A DNA stretch of 39,004 bases from Desulfotignum sp. (GTDB lineage Bacteria > Desulfobacterota > Desulfobacteria > Desulfobacterales > Desulfobacteraceae). Of the stretch, positions 31,440-39,004 are shown in pieces; position 1 is the stretch's first letter, and every line of letters starts with the position of its first letter. A model generated the notes under the pieces. That model did not search any database. It was given only the letters and a program-made list of their open reading frames with translations, and was not told the DNA's origin. Location: positions 1-39,004 of the forward strand of contig JAABSA010000034.1 in NCBI GenBank assembly GCA_011390635.1, given 5' to 3'. Made by a program: the position numbers and the translations under genes.

Positions 31440-32129
31440 TGGTTGAGTTATGAAAGAATTAATGATATCGAGACTATTATTGAGGTTTTAGAAAGCCAAG
31501 TTTGATTGCAAGATGGTTGAGATTTGAAAAAAGTAGCCTATGCATCAAAAATTAGAGGTTTTTACCTATTGACAATCCGTTCCACCCTTAGTATCTGAAA
31601 TAAAAATAGAAACCTGCTGAGAGACAGGAACAGAATGCCGCGGGTCATTATGATATCCTGATTGCTAATAGGGTGATCTGATTTTTATTAAAAAGGATTA
31701 ATTTTCGCCAATAAAATTTGTTTTATTTGTGAAAAAACTTTTCAATAGCTCACCCGCCGGGGCATTGCCCGGCACCAAGCCTACATGCAACTCAAATGAG
31801 TTACTTAGAAGTGAAACTGATAAAAAAAAACTCCAAGACTTTCCAAAACATCTTCAGGTTCTATTTTTCTGCTCTTGAAAAACATTCTACATCTATTGTT
31901 CTTGTATGGTATTGAGCCTGGTGCAGATAAAGTGCTTTTCGTTTAAATAATATTTCAGGAGGTATAAAAGGCAAAACATAGCAATAAACGAACCTGCCAA
32001 AGGGGGCAAGCTTGGCGACATGATAGACTTATTATTTTTTTATACGTTTCCAAGACCGTACTTCAGGTCTCAATGAGAGCTTTGGGTCCAGCAGTTATCC
32101 AAACATTGAGTTCATTTATTGAGGTTTTT
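31440..32129. other. 690-base AT-rich gap between the MaoC-like and FadL-like genes
   Basis: No convincing gene is seen. It holds a good promoter-like pair on the plus strand, TTGACA (31569-31574) and TATCTG (31592-31597) at 17 bases. A hairpin GCCGGG-N6-CCCGGC lies near 31757-31774, followed by the palindrome AACTCAAATGAGTT. A purine-rich leader (31962-32030, GGAGGT, then CCTGCCAAAGGGGGCAAG and CTTGGCGAC) could fold but matches no riboswitch I know. Base composition is more AT-rich than in the first 30 kb. Confidence 0.5.
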
Positions 32130-33386
32130 ATGTTGAAGCTTACAGTAAACAATAAAGTCCTGTGTTATACAAGTTGTATCATATGCCTTTTATATTGTTT
32201 GCCTGCTTTGTCTACCGCAGGGGGCCAAATTCATGGCGCAAAATCGGCAGCTATGGGAACTGCCTTTACTGCAGTTGCGGATGATCCCTCAGCGATTACG
32301 AACAATCCTGCTGGTATCGTCACCCTGAAAGGTAAAAACATTTACGGCGGAGTGACTGCGATCATTCCTTTCACTGAGTACACCAACCCTTCAGGTGAAT
32401 CGGAAGACACAAAAGATCAAGTTTTTTTTCCTCCCCACCTTTATATGACCTCAGATTTCGGTTTTGATAATTTGGGGTTTGGCTTGGGCATTTTTTCCCC
32501 CCTCGGGATTGGTGGCACGAAATGGGATAACCAAGGATTAACGAGATACGCCTCCACTGAGAGTCTCTTATCGACAATCGCCGTAAGTCCGGCAATAGGT
32601 TGGCGGATTTTTCCCTGGTTATCTATCGGGGCTGCAGTAAGACACACCTTTTCTTCAATTACAGAAGAAAAAAAAATCAGTCAGGCAGCTTTTGGCGCAT
32701 CAGATGCCAGCCTTAAAATTGATGGGAATGGCAGAGGATGGGGATATGGCATGGGATTTCTTTTTTTTCCTGATGAAAAACTAAGCTTTGGCGTGAATTA
32801 TGCCAGTGGATCAAACATCGATCAAGATCTGAATCTGTCATTAGAGGATATCGCCCCTGCCATCCAGGCTTTTATTGGGGATAAAAATTTCGAAACTGAT
32901 GCATCCGGAACCTTCAGCTCCCCTCCATGCGTGAGTTTTGGTGTGGCCTACAGGCCAAATAATTCTTGGACATTTACCTGCGACATTGAATGGATCGGCT
33001 GGTCAACATATGACAAAATGTATCTTGATTTATACAGGGAAGTCCCAATAGCAGGCTTAACGGATTCAATCCTGCATTTTGATTTTAGGGATACCTGGTC
33101 ATATAAAATTGGAATGGACTACAAGATATTCGAAGCCTTCTCACTGAGAACCGGATACAATTACAGTCAAAATCCTGTGCCTGAGTTTAGGTTAGGACCT
33201 GGAAATCCAGATTCCAACCAACACAAGATAAGCATTGGATTTGGATTTCGGCATGGTAAACTGGTTTTGGACGTATTCTACGTTGCTGTAATATACGAGA
33301 ACAGAACTGTGCACAATGAGATTCTAAGCGGGGAGTATGAAGGGTATGCACACATGAGCGGGATTAGCTTTGGATACGCATTCTAA
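32130..33386 (+). CDS. FadL/TodX-family outer-membrane transport protein
   Basis: The 418-aa precursor starts with a signal peptide (about residues 1-31, ending ALSTAGG). Next comes the FadL pattern GAKSAAMGTAFTAVADDPSAI with NNPAGI, and later GFGLGIFSPLG and a beta-strand-rich barrel ending in an aromatic residue (SGISFGYAF). FadL proteins pass long-chain fatty acids or hydrocarbons through the outer membrane. ATG 32130 is chosen over 32073 because the signal peptide begins there. A perfect palindrome (TTTCCATT, G, AATGGAAA at 33392-33408) follows the stop. Confidence 0.88.
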   Translation: MLKLTVNNKVLCYTSCIICLLYCLPALSTAGGQIHGAKSAAMGTAFTAVADDPSAITNNPAGIVTLKGKNIYGGVTAIIPFTEYTNPSGESEDTKDQVFFPPHLYMTSDFGFDNLGFGLGIFSPLGIGGTKWDNQGLTRYASTESLLSTIAVSPAIGWRIFPWLSIGAAVRHTFSSITEEKKISQAAFGASDASLKIDGNGRGWGYGMGFLFFPDEKLSFGVNYASGSNIDQDLNLSLEDIAPAIQAFIGDKNFETDASGTFSSPPCVSFGVAYRPNNSWTFTCDIEWIGWSTYDKMYLDLYREVPIAGLTDSILHFDFRDTWSYKIGMDYKIFEAFSLRTGYNYSQNPVPEFRLGPGNPDSNQHKISIGFGFRHGKLVLDVFYVAVIYENRTVHNEILSGEYEGYAHMSGISFGYAF

Positions 33387-33498
33387 AGTATTTTCCATTG
33401 AATGGAAACCACCCTATAAGTCATATGTAAATCAAAACACAAATTTTGATCAAAACACCTGATATGTCACAATCAGCTGAGTATCGGAAAGATATTAC

Positions 33499-36400
33499 AT
33501 GAAATGCTTGAAATGCAAATTTCAAAATCCGGAAGGAACCAATTTCTGCGGTGCATGCGGTACCCACCTGCAGGAGCATCAAAATGAAACCAAAAGTGAA
33601 AGAAAGTATGTTACCATAATTTTCACGGATCTTTCAGGATACACAAAAATGACCGAAATACTGGACCCGGAGGATGTCCGCTCGGTTTTAGAAAGTGTTT
33701 TTAAAAAGATTGCCCGTATCATCATGGATTTTGACGGTTTTATTGAACGGTATATCGGCGACAGCGTGATGGCGGTTTTTGGCATTCCCAATACCCATGA
33801 AGATGACCCGGTAAGGGCGATCCTTGCCTCCATGCAGATTCATGCTGCCGTTAACCGGATGAATGAATGGATCAGGCAGAGAACCGGGTGTGCCGTATGC
33901 ATGCATACCGGCATCAATACCGGCCTTGTTTTAACAGGAAAAGTCAATCGAGAAAATGGGTCCCACGGCCTGACCGGACTAGATCTTAATATTGCGGCAC
34001 GGCTGGAGGGCATTGCCAGGGATGATGAAATAATTGTGGGTCTTTCGACATATGAGCTGACCAGGCACCTGTTTGAATTTGAGGAATATAAGCCTGTTAA
34101 GGTAAAAGGCAGATCTGAGCTTCTGCGGATATTTAAAGTGTTGTCCAAAAAACCGATTGCGCCGGTTTCTAGAGAACCTTGCTTGACAGAGCCTGTATTT
34201 GTGGGAAGAGAGGAGCAGATGCAGCAGTTGTTGACTGCATTGAATAACCTTGTAAAAAAAGGGACCGGCCAGGTTATCGCTATCACCGGGGAGCCGGGTA
34301 TCGGTAAATCCAGAATCGTTTTGGAATACAAAAAACATTGTCAGGACCTGGATCTGTTATGGATCTCAAGCCAGTCCAGCATATTCGGTCAGAAGACCGG
34401 TTATGGTACATTTCTGGATCTGTTGAAAAATTTTGCCGGAATCAGAGAAACCGATGATGATGTGAAAAGCTGGGAAAAACTGGAGGCCAGATTACACCAG
34501 TTGATGCCGGAAGAGTTGGCCAACACGCTGCCGTATCTTGCCACGTTGTTGTCCATCCAGGTCCAAAGAGGCCTTGATCACAAGGTGGAATTTTTGGATG
34601 CTGAAGCATTGAAAAGCCAGATCTTCAGGGCATTTTATCTGCTGGTAAACACCCTTATAAAAAAAAGACCCCTGGTTCTTGAATTTGAAGATTTTCACTG
34701 GACAGATGAATCTACGGTTGCGCTTCTCATTCATTTGCTGCCCCTGATTGAACAGGCACCATTGTTATTTATTTTTGTCAGTCGGCAAACAAAAGAAAGT
34801 CCCATATATCATCTGAAAAACATGTTCAATGAAACCTTCAGCAGATGCTATCTGCATATAGCGCTGCAACCCCTTTCCAAAAAAAACGTGCTTGATTTTA
34901 CAAGGCAGCAGTTGAACCATGAATCGGTATCTTCACAGTTAATAGGTTTGATCCACAGGAAAAGCGAAGGCAATCCATTATATATGGAAGAACTGCTCCG
35001 AACCCTTATCAGTCAAGACCTGTTGGAAAAAAATCCCGTCACCGGACAGTACACCTTGAAACCAGTATCCGGAAAAATACAGATCCCGGATACCCTGAGG
35101 GGGTTGGTTACATCCAGTGTTGACAAACTGGATAAGCAGATTGTAGAAGTGTTGAAAAAAGCCTCTATCATCGGCAGAAGTTTTTTTTACCGGCTGCTCA
35201 AAAGCATTGAAAATCAAAGTGATGTGCTGGACAGTCACCTTTCTGTACTAATCAATGAAAATTTGATCAAAGAAAAAACGGCGAATCCGGAACTTGAGTA
35301 TTATTTTTACCATGATCTGATCAAGGATGCAGTGTATGATACCATTCTGCTCAAAGAGCGCAAAGAGCTGCACAAAAAGGTGGCTGAGGCCATAGAGACG
35401 CTTTTCAAAGACCAGATTGAAAAATTTTACAGCCTGCTTTCCTATCATTTTGCAAAGGCATCAGAATGGAACAGTGCGCGCAGGTATTTTGCTCTGGCTG
35501 GAGACCAGGCCAATAAAATAGCCGGGGATTCCGAGGCCCTGGCCCACTATAAAAAAGCGCTTTCTGCACATGAAGAAATTTTTGGTGATCAGATCAATGA
35601 TTTTGATAAGGCCGTGTATTCACGCAAACTGGGGGAGATCTATTTTCGGCGGGGGGAACATGACAAGGCCCTGGAGGCATTTAAAAAAGCGTTCAGCCTG
35701 CTGGGCATTGCATATCCTTTCACCCGCTGGAAGACACGGGCGGTTATTCTAAGACAGGTCTGCCGGCAATGCTTTCACAGGATGGCGTTTTTTTTCTATA
35801 AAAATCAAGCAGTATCGACTAAATCAAGTGATTTTGACAGAGAAATTGCCAGAATATTTGAATCCATGGCCTGGATAGATTTATTCATTAATCAGGAACG
35901 GATGGCACTGGATATCATATTCGCGCTGAACTTTGCGGAAAAAATTCATAATACTGATAAAATGATCCAGACTTATGCCGGGTTAGGATTTTTGCTGGAT
36001 ACGCTTGGGTTGTTTTCCATTGCCGGATATTATCTCAACTTATCTGACCGGTTCATCACGCCTGATACAGAAGACCATACCCTGGCTTATGCCAACCTTT
36101 GTATGGCCGCACATCTGGACTATACAGGACATTGGGACCAGGCCATGATACTTTATAAAAAAGCGGCAGCCCTGTTTGAAAATATCGGTCATATAAAAAA
36201 ATGGGGAAGCCCTGTTTCATTGATGGTTTTTATTCATAACCACCGCGGAGAGTTTGAAAAGATCAGAGAGTATGCCCAGGAACTGGAAAAAATCGGTGTG
36301 GAATCAGGAGACCGCCAACTGCAGGGATGGGGATTGGGTGCGAAAGCAATTCTTGAGATACGAACGGGAAAATTTGAAGAAGCAGCCAGAGATTTGGAGC

Positions 36401-36984
36401 AGTCAAGAATTCTTCTTGAATCCATTCCTGACTATTATGCTTTGATTGCCAATCACGTGGATCTAATGGTTTCTTATCTGCATATGGGAAATTACACCAG
36501 AGCCCATGAGGCGATCAAAATTGCCGAAAATATTATTAGAAAAAAACACCTAAAAGGATTTATTTTGAGCATTTTTTTCAATGGGGCCTGCGAGTTTTTT
36601 TTAACGGTGTTTGAAAGATCCATCCAGATAGAAAAAAAAGTTACATTGCGAAAAATTAAAAAATATGCTGACCGGGCCATGCGCCATGGCCATCGTTTCA
36701 AATGCGGGCTGCCAAAAGCCTGCCGCCTGAACGGCTGGTATTACAGTCTTGCTGGAAAACCCAGAAAAGCAGAAAAATTCTGGCAGCAGAGTATATCGGT
36801 TGCCCAAAATTTGGGCGCAAATTTTGAAGAAGGCCTTACCTGCTTTGAAATGGGCAGATTTTTAAATGACATCACCCATCTGCAAAAGGCCAAAGCAATC
36901 TTTCAGACAATCCATGCAAAGGCCGAATTATCACGATTAGAGCTACAAATTAAGAGGATAGAAAGACAGGTGTCATCAGATTGA
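33499..36984 (+). CDS. Class III nucleotide cyclase domain fused to AAA/STAND ATPase and TPR repeats, with N-terminal zinc ribbon
   Basis: The 1161-aa protein starts with a zinc ribbon (CLKCKFQNPEG, then FCGACG). A class III adenylate/guanylate cyclase domain follows (about residues 36-215). Both metal aspartates are present (Asp44 in TDLSGYT, Asp88 in GDSVMAVFG), as are the transition-state pair Asn164 and Arg168 (LNIAARLEG). The usual substrate-selecting Lys before the second motif is Arg84. A STAND-type ATPase follows, with Walker A GEPGIGKS (264-271), Walker B-like LVLEFEDFHWTDES, and a winged-helix part. About 500 residues of TPR-like helical repeats end the chain. Such proteins are thought to make cAMP or cGMP in response to bound partners. 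It is alone in its unit. Confidence 0.92.
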   Translation: MKCLKCKFQNPEGTNFCGACGTHLQEHQNETKSERKYVTIIFTDLSGYTKMTEILDPEDVRSVLESVFKKIARIIMDFDGFIERYIGDSVMAVFGIPNTHEDDPVRAILASMQIHAAVNRMNEWIRQRTGCAVCMHTGINTGLVLTGKVNRENGSHGLTGLDLNIAARLEGIARDDEIIVGLSTYELTRHLFEFEEYKPVKVKGRSELLRIFKVLSKKPIAPVSREPCLTEPVFVGREEQMQQLLTALNNLVKKGTGQVIAITGEPGIGKSRIVLEYKKHCQDLDLLWISSQSSIFGQKTGYGTFLDLLKNFAGIRETDDDVKSWEKLEARLHQLMPEELANTLPYLATLLSIQVQRGLDHKVEFLDAEALKSQIFRAFYLLVNTLIKKRPLVLEFEDFHWTDESTVALLIHLLPLIEQAPLLFIFVSRQTKESPIYHLKNMFNETFSRCYLHIALQPLSKKNVLDFTRQQLNHESVSSQLIGLIHRKSEGNPLYMEELLRTLISQDLLEKNPVTGQYTLKPVSGKIQIPDTLRGLVTSSVDKLDKQIVEVLKKASIIGRSFFYRLLKSIENQSDVLDSHLSVLINENLIKEKTANPELEYYFYHDLIKDAVYDTILLKERKELHKKVAEAIETLFKDQIEKFYSLLSYHFAKASEWNSARRYFALAGDQANKIAGDSEALAHYKKALSAHEEIFGDQINDFDKAVYSRKLGEIYFRRGEHDKALEAFKKAFSLLGIAYPFTRWKTRAVILRQVCRQCFHRMAFFFYKNQAVSTKSSDFDREIARIFESMAWIDLFINQERMALDIIFALNFAEKIHNTDKMIQTYAGLGFLLDTLGLFSIAGYYLNLSDRFITPDTEDHTLAYANLCMAAHLDYTGHWDQAMILYKKAAALFENIGHIKKWGSPVSLMVFIHNHRGEFEKIREYAQELEKIGVESGDRQLQGWGLGAKAILEIRTGKFEEAARDLEQSRILLESIPDYYALIANHVDLMVSYLHMGNYTRAHEAIKIAENIIRKKHLKGFILSIFFNGACEFFLTVFERSIQIEKKVTLRKIKKYADRAMRHGHRFKCGLPKACRLNGWYYSLAGKPRKAEKFWQQSISVAQNLGANFEEGLTCFEMGRFLNDITHLQKAKAIFQTIHAKAELSRLELQIKRIERQVSSD

Positions 36985-37150
36985 CTGGATCAACGGTAGC
37001 GAGTTAAGAAGTCGGAGCAATCAAATTCGACGGATGCACACACTGACATAAGGCTGGTGATAAATTCTCATATAAATTTCAACAATAATTATCAGAAAGG
37101 TAAGTATTCAAGGCACTGTAAAATCCTAAACTTTAAATTTTTTAGCTCCT

Positions 37151-37199
37151 CAATTAGGTATTTTTTCTAATTGACATAAAGATATTTCGTTGATATGGC
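37151..37199 (+). promoter_or_regulatory. Promoter with overlapping palindrome for the PAS sensor gene
   Basis: TTGACA (37171-37176) and TATGGC (37194-37199) are 17 bases apart. CAATTAG (37151-37157) and CTAATTG (37167-37173) form a perfect inverted repeat overlapping the -35, a likely operator. The remaining 36985-37305 shows no gene. Confidence 0.5.
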
Positions 37200-37305
37200 T
37201 TTCATGATTCGGTAAATGCTGGATTGAACTCTAAGCAGTTTTCTCAACCAGAAATATCAGGCACATCAAAAAATGCATCTATTAGACATTTAAAAAAGGC
37301 CTAAT

Positions 37306-39004
37306 ATGATTGAAAAACATTCCTATGAGGACTTGAAAAAACAAATTGAGCAGCTGAAAAAAAAAGAGGCTGAATTCAGGGAAAAAGAAGTCCATCTCCG
37401 AGAGAGCGAACATAAATACCAGAAACTCTCAGGCATGTTACGCCTGATGTGCGACAATGTGCCGGACATGATCTGGGCAAAAGATCTGGAAAAAAGGTAC
37501 ACTTTTGCCAACAAGGCCATTTGCAGACATCTGTTGAATGCAGCCGATACCCATGAACCCATTGGAAAAACAGACCTGTTCTTTGCGGAACGTGAGCGCA
37601 GCCGTTTTCTGGACAATCCTGACTGGCACACCTTTGGAGAGATCTGCCGGGATTCGGACCAGATTACCATGGACGCCGGCATACCGATGCAGTTTGATGA
37701 ATTCGGGAATGTTCAAGGTCAGTTTCTTTTTTTGGATGTTCACAAAGCGCCGTTCATCGATGACAATGGAAAAATGATCGGAATTGTTGGTTCAGCCCGA
37801 AACATCACAGAACACAAAAAGGCAGAAAAAAACCTCCAGGAGAGTGAAGAACAGTATCGCATTCTGTTTGAGCATACCAACGAAGCCTTGTTTGTTGCGC
37901 AAAACGGCAACATTATTTTTCCTAACCCCAGAACCACGGAATTATCGGGTTACTCTGTCGAAGAATTGCAATCCAAGCCGTTTGTCAATTTCATTCATGA
38001 GGATGACCGGCGAAAGGTCATGGATCGTCACATCCGCCGGATCAGGGGTGAGACTCCGCCGGAGCGTTATTCGTTTCGCATTATCCACAGCAGCGGAACC
38101 ATCCTGTGGGTCCAACTCAACGCTGTGGTGATCCAGTGGAACGGAAAGCCTGCCACTTTGAATTTTATGTCAGATATTACCAAACGGAAAAAAGCGGAGG
38201 ATCAGCTAAAGGAAAGAGAGGAAAAATACCGCCTGCTTTTTAATATGGGTGTGAATGCCATGTTTTTGGTAGACAACAATACCACCCAGATTTTGGAGTG
38301 TAATAATAAAGCTTCCCAGTTATTCGGTTATTCATCCCAAGAACTGTTATCCATGAAAATGACTGATCTGTCCACAACACCTGAAGCGACCCGCCGGGCG
38401 TGTCAGGAAAATGTATCAAAAAATGAACGAGTTTACCGGAAAAAAGATGGGGGTTTGATATCAGTAGATATCACCTCTGAACATTTCTATCTTGCCGACA
38501 GGGCGGTTCACATTTCAGCCATCCGGGATATCACTGATAAAAAGCTTGCGGAAAAGGTACTGGAATCAAATTATGCGCTGCTTCAGATTGCCGGTGAAAC
38601 GGCCAGGTTTGGCGGTTGGAGCGTCGATTTGGAAAAGAATATCTGTACCTGGTCGGATGCTGTGGCAGATATTCATGATATGCCCCACGGTTATTCACCG
38701 CCTGTGCAGGAAGCCATAAACTTCTATGCTCCGGAATGGCAGGGAAAGATCACACAGATTTTCAGTGCCTGTGCCGAAGAAGGCATTTCCTACGATGAAG
38801 AAATGGAAATCATCACCCAAAAAGGAAAACGTGTCTGGGTGAGAGCAACCGGTAAGGCAGTGAAAAATGAAAAAGACAAGATCATCAAAGTGCAGGGCTC
38901 TTTTCAGGACATCACCGAGCGCAAGTGTATGGAAGAAACACTTAAAAAAAGTGAAGAACGACTAAAGCTGGCTCTTGATTCGGTTTCAGATGCAATATGG
39001 GATT
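37306..39004 (+). CDS. Multi-PAS sensor protein, 3' end outside the window (probable histidine kinase or cyclase)
   Basis: From ATG 37306 the frame stays open for 566 codons to the window edge. A short coiled coil (EDLKKQIEQLKKKEAEFREK) leads into at least four PAS/PAC units (about residues 45-170, 185-300, 305-415 and 420-540). Each is followed by a typical PAC ending (ARNITEHKKAE, MSDITKRKKAE, IRDITDKKLAE, FQDITERKCME). A fifth PAS begins LKLALDSVSDAIW. No membrane segment is seen. The output domain lies beyond the window. It probably follows its own promoter at 37171-37199. Confidence 0.9.
   Translation, partial: MIEKHSYEDLKKQIEQLKKKEAEFREKEVHLRESEHKYQKLSGMLRLMCDNVPDMIWAKDLEKRYTFANKAICRHLLNAADTHEPIGKTDLFFAERERSRFLDNPDWHTFGEICRDSDQITMDAGIPMQFDEFGNVQGQFLFLDVHKAPFIDDNGKMIGIVGSARNITEHKKAEKNLQESEEQYRILFEHTNEALFVAQNGNIIFPNPRTTELSGYSVEELQSKPFVNFIHEDDRRKVMDRHIRRIRGETPPERYSFRIIHSSGTILWVQLNAVVIQWNGKPATLNFMSDITKRKKAEDQLKEREEKYRLLFNMGVNAMFLVDNNTTQILECNNKASQLFGYSSQELLSMKMTDLSTTPEATRRACQENVSKNERVYRKKDGGLISVDITSEHFYLADRAVHISAIRDITDKKLAEKVLESNYALLQIAGETARFGGWSVDLEKNICTWSDAVADIHDMPHGYSPPVQEAINFYAPEWQGKITQIFSACAEEGISYDEEMEIITQKGKRVWVRATGKAVKNEKDKIIKVQGSFQDITERKCMEETLKKSEERLKLALDSVSDAIWD

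Noticed and set aside
31443-31505. Short plus-strand frame reading SYERINDIETIIEVLESQV
   Set aside because: It looks protein-like but is about 20 codons with no start. At most it is a relic of a lost gene end.
31757-31774. Terminator GCCGGGGCATTGCCCGGC
   Set aside because: It has a good stem but no T-run and no gene ending nearby on either strand.
31980-32030. Cyclic di-GMP (GEMM) riboswitch before the FadL-like gene
   Set aside because: The expected GGGCAAACC and GGGACGCAAAGCC blocks are absent.

Overview
The window looks like chromosome of a sulfate-reducing Desulfobacterota, most likely a Desulfobacterales relative. The basis is a complete Tmc electron-transfer operon (tetraheme cytochrome c3, HdrD-like Fe-S protein, membrane cytochrome b, Trp-rich propeller protein). 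It is joined by a methylene-tetrahydrofolate reductase cluster (two MetF, MetV, MvhD and a giant HdrA) of the kind used by complete oxidisers that run the Wood-Ljungdahl pathway. No rRNA, tRNA or CRISPR was seen. Species-level assignment is not possible from reading alone.

Layout. 1-1700 is decayed DNA: a frameshifted Fic gene, a remnant of a REP-associated (RAYT) transposase, and a coiled-coil gene whose end runs into that remnant. 1769-5020 holds an ExeA-type ATPase fused to an OmpA-like domain, an S24 repressor with two similar candidate operators, a small membrane protein with 18-nt repeats, and a 44-nt near-perfect inverted repeat. 5100-11328 is the metF1-hdrA-mvhD-metV-metF2 cluster behind a good sigma-54 promoter candidate. 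11391-16109 is a signalling block: response regulator, triple-ACT protein, PAS histidine kinase, and a REC-PAS-kinase. 16188-17399 (minus) is an L-2-hydroxyglutarate oxidase-like gene. 17400-18276 is repeat-rich and gene-free. 18277-22798 is an IscU-like gene, tmcD, tmcC, tmcB, tmcA and a response regulator. 23071-25526 is an acidic protein, an MBL hydrolase, a GNAT protein and a DUF2156 protein. 25631-29355 (minus) is potABCD. After it come an 11-bp phased repeat array, a methyltransferase, a MaoC-like gene (minus), a FadL-like porin, a 1161-aa cyclase/AAA/TPR regulator and a truncated multi-PAS sensor.

How the genes fit together. The Met/Hdr cluster probably couples methyl-THF/methylene-THF interconversion to low-potential carriers through HdrA and MvhD. 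Tmc moves electrons between periplasmic cytochrome c3 and the cytoplasmic or quinone side. Each unit carries its own receiver protein, and the Met/Hdr cluster is followed by two kinases and an ACT protein, which suggests dedicated control.

The most unusual signal is a family of three inverted-repeat elements (17614-17686, 17978-18139, 29619-29780). All share a core beginning CGGCCCGAGAT and ending TCTGACGGTCC. The closing stem differs in sequence between copies, but every change is compensated on the other arm. The two long copies are both exactly 162 nt. This is what a structured RNA, or an element acting as a hairpin, would look like, and I do not recognise it as a named family.
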